DNA of 64,000 nt. It comes from Motacilla alba alba (Eukaryota; Chordata; Aves; Passeriformes; Motacillidae). Within the stretch, counting starts at the first letter, position 1, and every line of letters starts with the position of its first letter. The notes below the pieces were generated by a model. That model was not told the DNA's origin and did no database searches. It saw nothing but the letters and a program-made list of their open reading frames with translations. The stretch is from positions 58,899,666-58,963,665 of the forward strand of contig NC_052018.1 of assembly GCF_015832195.1 (NCBI RefSeq), in the 5' to 3' direction. The position numbers were made by a program, and so were the translations under genes. This document shows, piece after piece, positions 24,285-36,132 of the stretch.

Positions 24285-24833
24285 TGATATGCATAATTTC
24301 AAATAGCCTAGAAACTTCTTTCTCTTTCAAGGATTGATTTGAAAGTTTTTGGTGTTTGGGTTTTTTTAATGAATTGTCTTTAGGTTTTAGCAAAATCAGG
24401 GTTGCGGCTCCTTAGCTACTGAACACTGAATTCCTGAAGCAAATTTCTTAATCCACTGTGTCTTTTAGATACCTCTAGGTATGTACATGTTTTCTGGATG
24501 ATGTGGGCCTGTCATATCTGCTGCTTCTCTGCCTTCTGTTGAGTTAGAGAATAATGTTCATAAGGAACATAGTAATAATATCTACAAAAATAGACATGAA
24601 TGGACATGTGACTACTTAATTTCTCAGACTAAAAGGAAGAATTTAAAAATACCCAGAGATGTACAAGATGATCATAAACGGGCATAAAAAAAATCAACAC
24701 CATTTACTTATATAAATCTATATAATTATTATATATAATTTCAATTTCAATTTTGCTTTTCTTTGAAAATCATTGGTGCAATCAGCATGGTGATATAATG
24801 CAAGTGGTAGACTTAATTAAGCACTGTTGTATA
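24285..24833. other. AT-rich unique sequence
   Basis: No gene or transposon seen; TA-rich words cluster at 24710-24750. Confidence 0.5.
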
Positions 24834-24897
24834 ACAAGCTAAGTATACCAAATACAAAGTATACCAAATACAAATACAAGCTAAGTATACCAAATAC
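24834..24897. repeat. Short minisatellite with three copies of a 15-base core
   Basis: The core AAGTATACCAAATAC occurs exactly at 24841-24855, 24857-24871 and 24883-24897. A longer 22-base copy that includes the preceding ACAAGCT is duplicated with a 42-base offset (24834 and 24876). The unequal spacing suggests two successive slippage or duplication events. Confidence 0.93.
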
Positions 24898-26230
24898 TAA
24901 GATATGGAATGGGAAAGGTATATAGAATAAGGTATACAGAATGCTTGAAGGAATATATATTTCATACTAAACACATTTAAAACTGTTGTTCACTGGTATC
25001 CACCCAATTATTTGATGCTTAGGTATGTTTTAAGTGCTACCATTTGGAGATTTTGAAAAAAACCTCTCTTTGTAATTTTATTTTTTTGTTTCTAAAGTAA
25101 CTCAGGATATGAAAAGATGGCACGAAGTTTTCACAGCAAAACTGTGTGAATCAGATGTGAAAAACAATTTTGAGCTGAAGAACATAAAAAATGCAGGTTC
25201 ATTTGAAAGAGAATCTGTGACCCTAGTAACTTGCATATGTTGTGCCTGCCATACTTGACCCATATGAATTTATAAAAGCTGTTGCATCAGGGGACTTAAT
25301 TCTGATGAGAATCTTGTACAGAATTCTGATGTAGTCTTGTACTGCACCATTAAATCTGATGGGAAAATTACTGCTCAAATCAATAGGAATAGAAATGAGA
25401 GTTCTGTAATTAGAATGGGTAAATGGATTAATGGATCTATTGAAAAAGACAAAAAAAGAAGATTGAGTCTGTGAAATAAATTTTAATTGACAAGGACACA
25501 TTTTGGACTTGAAAACTTAAATGCCTGATGAAGCTCTTGTTGGTGTTCAACAAATGCCAGCTTTTTTTAGTCAGACCAGCAACTGAGGAATACCCCCAAC
25601 TTTCCCTCTCTAAAAACTCTAAAGCCCAAAAGGCTCTTAATAAATATGTAACTATAAATTATGAATATATAATGCATATATTCATTATTCATTATAAAGA
25701 AAAAAGACCATGTTTCATTGTGTTCTACAAATCTTTATCAGGAAATAAAATAACTTTTTATTTGTTTGTTTGTATTTTATTCCAGTTTAGTTACCCACAC
25801 AAAAATACCTACAAAATAGAACTACTTTGTGCTGTCCAGCTCTACATCTTCTCTGACAAACTGAAGGTGTCACTTGGCTATGACTGGAGAGTTAATAAAC
25901 TTTTAGATGAATATTCCTTCACTAAGTGACTGAGAAATAAAGCCTTTGTTGTAATTTGCAGACACTTCTGTCTTTAAGGGATAGGCCAAGTTTAAATCCA
26001 TAGCATATCTTTATTGTTTTACTAGGTGTCTGTTTTTGGTTTTTTATTCCCTTTACCTTTTATAAAGATCACTAGTGTTTGTATTGTCTTTGAGTTCTAT
26101 TTTTAAGTTCTGATTCTTGCCTTTCATCTATGCAGCAAAAGGAAGTGCCTAAGCTGTGTCTCAGCAGCAGACTTCTGACAGAAAAAAGGGTCTTAAGATT
26201 TCATTGAATGACTACCGGGGAGCGTGCAAG

Positions 26231-26233
<3 letters not shown>
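24898..26233. other. AT-rich unique sequence, no gene supported
   Basis: A 133-residue frame on the plus strand (25528-25929) is AT-rich, lacks any domain I recognise and has no convincing splice sites. I do not call it a gene. Otherwise nothing is seen. Confidence 0.45.

Positions 26234-26259
<26 letters not shown>
26234..26259. repeat. Poly-T tract, 26 bases
   Basis: An uninterrupted T run of 26 bases. No retrocopy is recognisable next to it. Confidence 0.93.
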
Positions 26260-26261
<2 letters not shown>

Positions 26262-27148
26262 TCACAGCTGAAAAGAAGAAGCAGAAGATTAAACTAAAAT
26301 ATGAAATTATATTTGTAGAAAAATTTGTTCTCAGCCTGAATTAAGTGTGAATTCCCTCCCTATAATAAATCAAGCAAATAAAATAACGGTATAGAGCCTG
26401 AAGAGGTGATAATTTAGAAACTTGAAACAAAAGAGTCTGACAAAATCAGGACCTGTCCAGACCAAAATTACTGAGAAGTATTTCAATTTCAGACATTAAT
26501 CTTCAGAGACATGATTGCTCTACAAGATTAGCAAGCAACTAAGGAGAAAATAATATCTCTAAGTGGCTGGTCTGCTATAGTTTTGATAGCATTCAAAAAT
26601 GCACTGGATTCTTAAATAGAAAAGGAAGTTAAAATTATTCTTGTTGAAAGAAGCATTATCTCATTGAATACAGGAGAGAAGATAATGGATGTTTGGGATG
26701 TCCAAGCCTCTCCACAAACTGATAAAACAATCAGATAAGTCAGTATGATTTCCCAAAGCCCAGTCCTCAGACACAACTATCTGACAGAGAGTCAGAAGTC
26801 CCAGGTGTGTCTGTGCTGAGCTGATGGAGACTTTGCAGACAGTTGCAATATGCCAAAGCAGCCTTGCCAAGGCGCGTCACTTCAAAGTGTTGCTGTGTTG
26901 TATCTCTTACCTTTCTGTTTTGGTTGATTAAAAAACTCAAAAAAAACTAGAAAATATTTTTTTCTTCTAACAGTCATGAGATCTTTTTGTCCTGTGGTAG
27001 ATGGAAATCAGGTTTTGTTGTGATCTTTCCCAAAATATCTCAAAAGATGAAATATACATATACACTTCCCAACAACTTCTGTATGTAGATCATAAACATC
27101 ACTTTGGTTCTCTGGCTCCCACAGACGTGAATTTCTTCAGCATTTTCT
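26260..27148. other. AT-rich unique sequence
   Basis: No feature seen. The last 150 bases lead into the truncated 5' end of CR1 copy C, whose junction is approximate. Confidence 0.5.
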
Positions 27149-28274
27149 GGTACCTAGACTTTAGAAAAGCCTTTGTTGCTGTCTCTCACAGCATTCTAAT
27201 GGCTTGGACAGGTGTACAGTTTGCTTGGTAAAAAATTGGCTGGATGGCTGAGCCCAGGGAGTGGTGGTAAATGGAGTTATATCCAGCTGGTGTCCAGTCA
27301 TTGGTAGTGCGTCCCAGGGCTCAGTGTTTTGGCCAGTCCTGTTTAACAGCTTTATCAGTGAAGGGTTCTTTGTAGATCTTTAGAACATCTTCATGAATGA
27401 GGAGGTTGAGTGCACCCTCAGTCAGTTTGCAGGTGACACCAAGCTGGGCAGGACACTGTCTGCTGGAGAGTAGAAAGGCTCTTCAAAGGGATCTGGACAT
27501 GCTGGATTAATGGGCTGAAGCAAATTTTATGAGGTTCAACAAGAGAAAGTGCTGGGTCCTTTTGGGTCATAAGACCAACAGGCAGTGCTCCAGGCTTGGG
27601 GCAGAAGATCTGAAAAACTGCCTGGTGGGAAGAAAGCCATCAGTGTGGTCGAAAAGGCCAATGGCATCCTGCCTTTTATCAGAAGTAGTGTGGCCAGCAA
27701 GATCAGAGCAGTGATCATGCCCCTGTACTCAGCACTCTGTTTTTATTCTGCATCTTGGATCCTGTGTTCAGTTCTGGGCCTCTCATTCCAGAAAGAAGTT
27801 GAGGGGCTGCAGCACAACCAGAGAGAGGCAACAGAGCTGATGAAAGGTCTGGAGCACAAGTCTGATGAGGAGCAGCTGAGGGAACTGGGGTTGTTTAGTC
27901 TGGAGGATAGGAGGCTCAGGGACACCTTTTTGTTCACTACAACTGCCTGAAAGGAAGATACAGCCAGGCTGGAATTGTTCTCTTCTTGCTACTAACAAGC
28001 AATAGAACATGAGAAAATGGCCTCAAGTTGTACCAGAGGAGGCTTAGATTGGCTGTTAGGAAAAGCTTCTTCATGAAAGGGGCTGTCAAGCACTGGAACA
28101 GGCTGTCCAGAGAAGTGGTGGAGTCCCCATCCCTGAAGGTATTTAAAAGGTGTGTAGGTGTGACACTTACAGACATGGACATTATAGCAGCGGACTCAGT
28201 AGTGCTGGGTAAACAGTGGGACTAAATGACCTTAGAGTTTTTTGATTCTGAATGATTCTATAATTCTGTGATTT
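27149..28274 (+). mobile_element. CR1 LINE, 5'-truncated (copy C)
   Basis: Starts inside the reverse transcriptase at a YLDF-RKAF box (27150-27180) and continues through SHSIL and a degenerate A-Q-G-V-V-V-N-G-V stretch. The catalytic FADD box is damaged: TTTGCAGGTGAC at 27426-27437 reads F-A-G-D, so one catalytic aspartate is lost. Downstream, KANGILPFIRSSVASK, EQLRELGLFSLEDRRLR and [17 protein letters not shown] remain readable in different frames. It ends ATGATTCTATAATTCTGTG near 28274. The 3' UTR block (GCTGGGTAAACAGTGGGACT) matches a different CR1 subfamily from copies A and B. Non-functional. Confidence 0.95.
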
Positions 28275-30459
28275 CTGGGGGAAATACGTACCCTGGAAAG
28301 AGCTGAGCACTAAACTTCCTGATATAAAAAAAATCAGGGGAAATGCCAAATATACTCCTGGCCAAAAAATAACCTTTATCTTTTTCTTCTCATTAAAAAA
28401 AAGTCAGAGGATCTTATCTGTGTCTAGCAATGAGAGAAAATATATACATAGCAAAAAATAGAGATAAGAATTTAGAGTTGGATTAAATGACCCCTCTTTA
28501 TCTCTAGAATAGCAGATAATTTTCTAAATTACAGACTTAAAATATCATTTATATGAACAAAGCCTAAATGTCACTGATACATCAAAGAATTAGATTTGAA
28601 AACCAATGTCTCATTTAGTAAAGACTAATTTGGACATAAACAGTGACTTTAAAATGATCCTTTAGAGTATATAGAAAAAAGAAAAAAAATCATATATATT
28701 AAGTAAATGTTCATTATTGGCAAATTTTTCACAGGGTTGGTGCTTAGTTTTTTCTGGTGAGAAGCTCAGATTTTAAGAGAAAAAAAAATGGCTGCATTGA
28801 TACAAAATTAACTATGCTTGTCTCAGATTTAAGAGCATGGGGTCTAGGTTAATTTTTTAAACTCTATGAATGTGTGAGTAAGCCCACTAACCATAAAGAA
28901 AAAGAAAAGCTGAAGGAAGCAAAAGAGCATAACTTTCTGAGTAGCAGTTTTGAGAATTTGCAACTTTGAGATTGCTCAAAAGGTAAAAAAAAAGGTTAGA
29001 AACAGCTTAATGAGATGTGAAAAACAGTGCAGATGGAAAAATGATGCAGAAACATCTTAGGGAAAATTATCAAACGGGGAATAATAAGCACAGAAATAAA
29101 GATATTTTTGTTGACATCCTCTTTTAAAGTTGTATGTTTGAACATCTTGCTGGGAGTAGAGAAGGAAACAACTCTAATTTTCAGGGTAACCCTAACCAAT
29201 TTTCAGAAATATCTCTCTGGAGGTATTCCAGTGCTAGTAGCTGGGTAACCCGTAATTAATTCAAGACTGATGATATGGAACAAAGACAACAACATTTCCT
29301 TATTTCTGAGTAAAGAAGAATAAATACTGGGTTAAGCAGAAAATCAAAATGAGAAGTTAATAGCGAGAAGAATGACTTAGTGAAGCTCAGGTTCCTCATT
29401 CTGCTTCTGCAGCTCTGTAAGTTTGGGTACGAGACCCAAATTTTCCAATGACAAGTTTGGAAGGATTGCCTGCAGAAAGCAACTTTGACTGATAACTTGA
29501 CATGTACTTTTTTTTTTAAAAAAAGTGTATGAACTATAACTTTTGATGACCATCAAAAGGAGTAGGGGAAGATGCGATTCAAATGAGAGCCGTTGAGTCT
29601 CTACAGACACACATAAAATGTCCTTCAAAATAGCATTGTTCTTCACAATTGAAGTTTATATCACAGCCACTACCACCACAGACCATTTGGCAGTGAGGGT
29701 AGATGGGGTTAAATAAGGATGTTGGATTACAGTGATAACAATAACCACAGGGTAATAACTGCTATCCACAAGAATATTTGCTCAGTTTCTAATAAGTGGG
29801 TAGTTAACTTTGGTCGGTATTATGTGCAACATTCCCCCTTAACTTTCATCACTATTATGATAACTCTGTTTTGGAATACATTTTGGAATATATTTTTATT
29901 TTTAGAAGTGGCATTTTATTTTTTAAAAATTAAAATATATAAAACTTGGAGTTTTGAAAAGGAAATGATCAATTTTCCCTGAGAAGTTGGAAAAACAATG
30001 AGGCTTTTTTTCTGCCTTCATTGCTTCAAATCTTATTTACTTATTTGCTTCTGAATATATTACAAAAATAATTTTTGCATTGCTTGAAATTGAAGTGCAA
30101 AGTTAAAATTCAAAGGAAAGGTTTAAGTAAATGTGAAATGCTTAAATAATATTTAGTCTAACACTGTAATTAACTTGTACTACGTCTCTATCTCATCCTT
30201 TCCTCACATCAGTTTCTGTGGTGCAAATCTCTGTCTGCTGATGGAACTGTGCAGTGGTAAAATGTAGTAAAAATCCTCTTCACCACCAGACTACAGGGAC
30301 CTATGTTTGTCGTCAAATTGCAGAAGTGAAAACCACACTAAAGCCACCTGCAAAACTCAGTCAAGGGTTAAGCCCTGCCTGTGCTAATAAGAGAAAGACA
30401 AAACGATCATAAGGAGAGGAGGACAACCTGCATTAGATATCATGCCGAGAGGCAAGGAC
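28275..30459. other. AT-rich unique sequence, no gene seen
   Basis: Short unsupported frames only. The composition is strongly AT-biased up to about 30.2 kb, where it becomes GC-richer towards the segment described next. Confidence 0.5.
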
Positions 30460-30930
30460 GAGCATGAGTGAGAGCCAGCAGAGAGGCTACACAAGTAAAT
30501 GAGGACTGGTCAGTATCCAGCACATCACTCTGCAGTAGCAAACATCCCACTGACAGCCATAATTTGCCAATCTGCCCTGAACTGCAAGTCTTGCTCTGGG
30601 ACAAGCCACACCGGCTGCTGTACCTGCTGCCCACGCAGCTGGTCCAGCTGGCCAAGGCCCTGCTCCAGGGCTGTGCTCAGCTATGGGTGCTGTAGCAGCT
30701 GCGACCCCTCCTCAGGGAGAACCAGCTCTGACATCCATCCAAGCTGCCTCAAGACCTTTACTACCAGGAACTGCTGAAATGGACCTTGAAATCCCCAGGA
30801 TTACTGTCTGGCTTCTGTTTCTGCCTGAGCACTTATGTGGTCATAGAGCAGGATTTGTTCCAGTGTCTCCTGCTCAGCCATGCCGTCGGCATAATCTCCT
30901 CCTGCAAACTTTTGTTCAGTACTTTTAGCA
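30460..30930 (+). other. GC-richer segment, possible decayed coding remnant
   Basis: About 470 bases distinctly GC-richer than the surroundings. One plus-strand frame (from 30468) reads leucine-rich and helix-like: PICPELQVLLWDKPH, then LLYLLPTQLVQLAKALLQG. It hits a stop at 30693-30695, another in-frame stop about 13 codons on, then stays open to a TAG near 30927 with LYYQELLKW and YVVIEQDLFQ. The length of readable sequence despite two stops could mean a dead exon or retrocopy. I do not recognise the protein. A second frame (30499-30777) and the antisense frame are also open, so composition alone may explain it. Confidence 0.2.
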
Positions 30931-31341
30931 CAATGTGGTAGGCTTCTGCCAGTGCGAGACAGCAACAGCTGTGTTACCCAGAACTGGTAAGGCTATGGCT
31001 CAGCAAAGTGGTTATCCCAGTGGTAGAAATACCTTCCACCTTAGTGGATATACACACGCATGCTTTCCAAACAGAGACAGTATTTATTCCCCCATTTTAA
31101 AATGGAAGAACAGAACAAAACAACAACAACAACAAAAAATTGTTCAAAGTCATCCAGAAGGCCATGGATATTTTTGCTGCATTCAAAAAGCCACAGAAAT
31201 ATTTGCAAAAGTCTTAGGAGAAGACTCTCTATCTCCATATATTCATCTATAGGTTTAAATATATCTTGGGAAGAAAAAAACCTAAATTTTCCTAACCATG
31301 TAACCATGTCTTTTCTTTCTGTCTTACGTAGAGCATATGTG
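30931..31341. other. Unique spacer
   Basis: Nothing recognisable apart from a short CAA-unit tract at about 31119-31135. Confidence 0.5.
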
Positions 31342-31373
31342 TACACACACATACCCACCCACACACACACACA

Positions 31374-31412
<39 letters not shown>

Positions 31413-31432
31413 CATAGATATAGATATATATC
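31342..31432. repeat. Compound (CA)n-(CTAT)n microsatellite
   Basis: Imperfect CA repeats (31342-31374) are followed by about ten CTAT units (31374-31412) and a TAGATA tail. Open frames across it (YLSIYLSI repeats) are artefacts of the tetranucleotide unit. Confidence 0.95.
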
Positions 31433-33007
31433 TCAAAATTTAAGTTTGAACCCTGTGGACCATGTCAGTACTAGAAGATGGTTACTCTTACTCCCTAAAA
31501 GAAATCTGACCGTTTGTCATTTTTAGTCATCTTGAGTCATAAATTATCTGACTTTAAGCCAAAATTGAGCCACGTCTAAAATTTAATCTGTTTTATCCTC
31601 CTTTATTGGTGAGGTGAGTTTTATCATCTTGTCCACCACCTGAATTATATCTCAATACAACCATTGAAGCAAAAAGATATATGAACTATAAATCTTTGCT
31701 GCCATCACCATCAGTATAGATTGAGAAGAGAGCCACCAACCCTATAACTAATACATGTGGTTGCACTTACCCAGAGACTCCTTGTAAAGGAGCTCCAACT
31801 GCTATTTTCTGTTCAAGTTTTCACTGATTTTCCATGTGTCTGGGGGACCAGAAAAATAAATTATATCTTACTGCTATGTGAAAAAATTATAAGGTACTGC
31901 TGAAGCCTTGATATTTGAAAAAGAGTTTCAATTGAATGTTCAGGGAATGCTGTTGAACAGGTTCATTTGGGTCTTTGCTATTCAGCAGATGAATTGACTC
32001 CTGACCTGGAGTTGCAGGATTTGCTGCCTGGCTGTGCCTTAAGTACATGTGGCATTGTGATTCAAGTAGAGGGTTAGCAGCAGATGGTAACTGTGTCTGC
32101 ATCCAGACAACAAGAGAACAAATTACCCTGATGATTCTGCCTTGCTTCTGACTGAAGGTATTTAGCTTAGCTGGCAGCCAAGCACCACATATATGAGATA
32201 CTGGTTTCTATGCTTATGTTACTGTATATTGTGATAATGTAATCCTTTTTTGCTTCAGTAATGAGTGAGGGACAAAATCATCCCTTTATTTTGAAAATGG
32301 CATTAACTGTCTTTACTTGGATGACAGAGCTGTGAACTCAGGAGTGTTGAGTTCAGGCCTCGGTTTTTTTTATTTATCTAAGGGCACATCATTTCACTTC
32401 TCTTGTCACTTTTACCAGTGATAAACAGGGAGGATACTGATCTCAGTAATAAAACACCCTGAGACCTACTGACAGAAAGTCATGGACGAAATTACTAGTT
32501 TTATCTTATATATCTCTAGTTCAAATTACTCCCCTAATTTAGGTAAACCATTTCAGTTTGCCATCTGTGATCTCTGACTTTTAACACTTATCATCTGAAA
32601 GACAAAAATAAATACTTAACTGTTGAAAAATAGTGTGTGGCATCCATCAAACAAGCAAAATAACCCCTTTTCAAAATCAAATACTTTCTGGTTTTACATT
32701 TAGTTTCTTGACACTGAAGTGCATCCCAGATGCTTGATTGATTGCCAGAGAGGGCAAACACAATCTCTTCATTATGCTAATAATGAAGTAATAGAATTTC
32801 AATTACTTTTTTGACAAATGTCAGTGATTAATTAATTCTCTAGTCAGTATAATCAGGTTGATAATCCTTTTGAAACCAATGTCACCACGAGTTTCATACA
32901 GTTTTTCATAGAAACAGTCATAGATGAAATAAAATGTCAGACTGCATGTCCAATCATTCTGCATGTTTTGTCCTGTGGCCCCTCTCTCTCAGGGCCCTGA
33001 TTTTTTA
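31433..33007. other. AT-rich unique sequence
   Basis: No gene seen. A 16-20 base stretch at about 32169-32190 resembles the terminal block of the LTR family found at 299-872, but is too short to call. Confidence 0.5.
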
Positions 33008-33049
33008 ATTTTTTTTTTGGTTTGGTTTGGTTTGGTTGTTTTTTTTTTG
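33008..33049. repeat. (GGTTT)n T/G-rich simple repeat
   Basis: About four GGTTT units flanked by T runs. It is one of several T/G-biased tracts on the plus strand of this window. Confidence 0.85.
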
Positions 33050-35995
33050 TGAGTGGACTGGTGCCAGATGTCTATACCTATGTCTCTAAAAACCAAAGCT
33101 TGATATTTTGCATTTCAGAAGCCTCAAGTGGCCTCTCTCTTGATGCTTAATCTCACTGGGGATGTGGTGCTGGACAGTTTTCTGACCTACATCAACAACA
33201 TGGTGAAAGTGATGCCTCCTCATTAGGTGCTGCCAGATGTGACCAGAGGAGGCCTGGGCTCCTTCAGTGAAATGGAATGTCCTGCTTCACCACCCTCTCC
33301 CTGCCAAAGCAACCCAGGGACAAAATCCTGCAGGGAATCCAGAAAGCCTCCAGGGGAGATGCTAAATCAACCAGCAACTACCTTGGGGAGAAGGGGTGGA
33401 TATCAGTCCTGTCCTTAGGTTTACACACACTCTTCAGACCACTTACAGGCCTGACCCTTTCATTCAGGAAAACCCCACCCAATCCCAAGAGCACAAATTC
33501 AGTATACATGAAGGAGAGGGACAATCCTTCTGTTTTCAAACACCAGGGAGTTTGGGGTTCACTTGGCTCAGCTACCCTTGCAGCTTGACTGAGACCTATC
33601 TCCCATGAAAATCCTCCGAGGATTGGTCTATAGTTTACTCTTAATTAGAAAAAATGCCAGTCACTCACCTCAAACCTGTGAAGCTCATTTGAAGCTCTTT
33701 GGGACTCCAGTGGCCCAATACTTTATTTTGTGATGGTCTGATGCTATATATTTGAAGAAACATTTGGACAGAAGTATTTCCCACCCCATGAACAATCAAA
33801 TAAATGCACCATTATCTCCTTGGCAGTGAGAGTCACCTTGAAGCTGCAAACCAGGTTGAATGCCAGTCTACCTTATGGCCCTTCTGTCAGTCCATGAAGT
33901 GCTGCAGCAAAAGGAAGATGCTGCTGTGTATTGTACTTGACCCATGAGATGTTCCCCAAGAGTGCTGTCTTCAACCTGAATTCTGTGGAAATATAGTGAA
34001 GAGCATCACAGTTCTTGGTGGGACTGAGGGGTTGAAAAGGTGCTAAGAGATATCTGCACTTTGGACACAAAAAGATACAGATCTTAAGGTGACTGAGGAC
34101 ATTGGCACTGGAATTACGGAGTAGAGATACCAGATATATGAGAGATTCGAGCACTGAAAATTCAAATTTAGTGTTAAGATTCTTTCTAAACTCAATGTAC
34201 AATATTCATTTGGACCTGGGGCTTTGTCATCTCCCACAGAGGCAGGAGCTGAACTTCTGACCTACAAATACAGTCTTCTCTTTCACTTCTGTTTTTTGAT
34301 AAATGCTTGACAGATACAGAACAATATTTTTTGAAAGTCATTCATAAGTCAGCAGTGCAGATGCTTTTCATTTCAGAAAGATAAATACTTTGTAGGGAGT
34401 GACATCAAGAAACTTTGTGCTCACTGACTCACTGTAATGGAGGGTTGTTCAAGCTTCTTTCATGTTCTATTTCTCAGGGTGCAACAAGGTGGGTGGAAAA
34501 AACTCTTTAGTCTTCCCTGTTTGAAAAATTCAGTATATTGAACAAAGGCAGCACACTCCCTTTTAGAACACAGCTCTCTATACTTCATGTAAAGTACTAT
34601 ATGAACCACAAGGAGATGTCAAGTGATGCTAGGGTCAAGCAGAAATCATGAGTCACTGTAATCTTGATATGAAAACAAAATGAAGGAATAGCAATGGTGG
34701 TTTGTGCAGAGCTGCTAACATGTCTCCCTTTACTTCAGAAAACCAAACTGTAAGACCATTTGCAGAGGGAGTGCAGCTTCAGTGGCAATTATTTTTCCTG
34801 CCCATATAGAGAGAATGAGAAGAACAAGGCAAATCAGTGCTCTTCCTCCCTTGTCACAATCAGAGTATAGGATGCATGTTTTGGATGGCTGACCTTTAAC
34901 CTATTTTGGGCTGCTATTATGATTAATTGTGTAGTCTTGACACATTTTAGTTGTAAAATTATTTGATACAAAGTTACTCTGAAACATGGAGTGATGAAGC
35001 ACTGTCATTAAGACATCCATAAATGTTTAGCCTTTGAGGGCAAGTTTGGAATTGAATTAACTGGCTACAGTTCTAGTTCTGTTCTTTACAGAAGGGGGTT
35101 ATTTTTGTTCTCAGACAATACGTATGGCTTTCATGCTGTATCAGAGGCTTTAGATAAATGCAAAGGTTTTAGAGACCATCTTACTCTTGAACTTCAGCTT
35201 TATCTGGAATTTGGGCTTAAATTTATCAATTACAGAGGACGTCACTTGCTTAGGATCTGACAGTAGGGCACATCCCTACACCCAGCAACAAACAGTGTCC
35301 AAAACAAGTTCATGCAGCCAAAGGTGAGGAAAGTCCAGCTTCAGGAAGCTCATGACAAGCTCTTATTTGAATAGCTTCTGTTTTGAAACTGCTGCTCTGT
35401 CTAAAAGGGTGTGCATCCTCCTTTTATCCTCTGTAGCCTGACAGCATCTCACTTATCTCTTCAATGGAGATTGTGCCCATGGAGAAAGAGCCAATTTTAT
35501 TACAAAGATGTCAATTACCAGCTGCAGCACCCAAAATATGAAATGAAAAGAAATGCATTATTAATCAGCGTGTGAAGATTTGAAGCCTGAGGAAGTACGA
35601 AATCATTAGTACAAACTGCTGTGAACTATAAGGGCACAAAGGCTGCAGCCACTGATGTTAAGGATAATCTCAAAGGCTATGAAGCAATGCTAATCTAGCT
35701 CCTGATAGAATGTGAGTAACTGTGGAAAATTGGAAGTTGGTACCTTTAATGAAGCCTTAAAAATGTGAATGAAGGTAAAAATATTTGTCTGTGAGTGGTT
35801 TATTTCTAAAACTACTTTATGCTTTGTTTGGTTTTGTTATTCTTGTTTGTAATTTCAACAAAACAAAATGAAACCATGGTTTAGATATTCCATGGATGAC
35901 TGCTCTGAACTAAAATTTGAATTCATAAGTGGTGAATAATTAAAAAAACCCTAGTTATTAACTAATGGAAATAAATCAGACTCTTGCAAAAAAAT
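33050..35995. other. Unique sequence, no gene supported
   Basis: The segment 33120-33600 is GC-richer and open in more than one frame (for example 33227-33418 and 33277-33588), but nothing in those frames matches a family I know. A CNE-like block lies at about 35470-35620 (TTATTACAAAG, ATGCATTATTAATCAG). No transposon is recognised. Confidence 0.4.
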
Positions 35996-36132
35996 GGGCT
36001 CAAGCACTGCCCAGCAATGACAAAAAATCCCTTTGTTATCCACACTATTTTCAGCACAAATCCAAAACATCGTCCCATGCTAGCTATTACAAAAAAAAAA
36101 TTAACCCTCTCCCAGCCAAAACCAATGCAGCA
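35996..36132 (-). mobile_element. Truncated LTR fragment, same songbird LTR family (copy 2)
   Basis: Read on the minus strand, this is the first ~135 bases of the LTR: TGGTTTTGGCTGGGAGAGGG, then the block GGATTTGTGCTGAAAATAGT and the GCTGGGCAGTGCTTGAGCCC block. The same blocks occur in order in the LTRs at 299-872 and 54071-54648. The rest of the LTR is missing and no target duplication is visible, so it is an older, broken insertion. An expanded A run at about 36091-36099 interrupts it. Confidence 0.8.

Noticed and set aside
25528..25929. 133-residue plus-strand frame
   Set aside because: AT-driven composition, no similarity that I recognise, no acceptable splice borders.
32169..32190. Short match to the end of the songbird LTR family (GGCAGCCAAGCACCAC)
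   Set aside because: Only about 16-20 bases match and the flanks do not continue into the LTR, so it could be coincidence or an extreme remnant.
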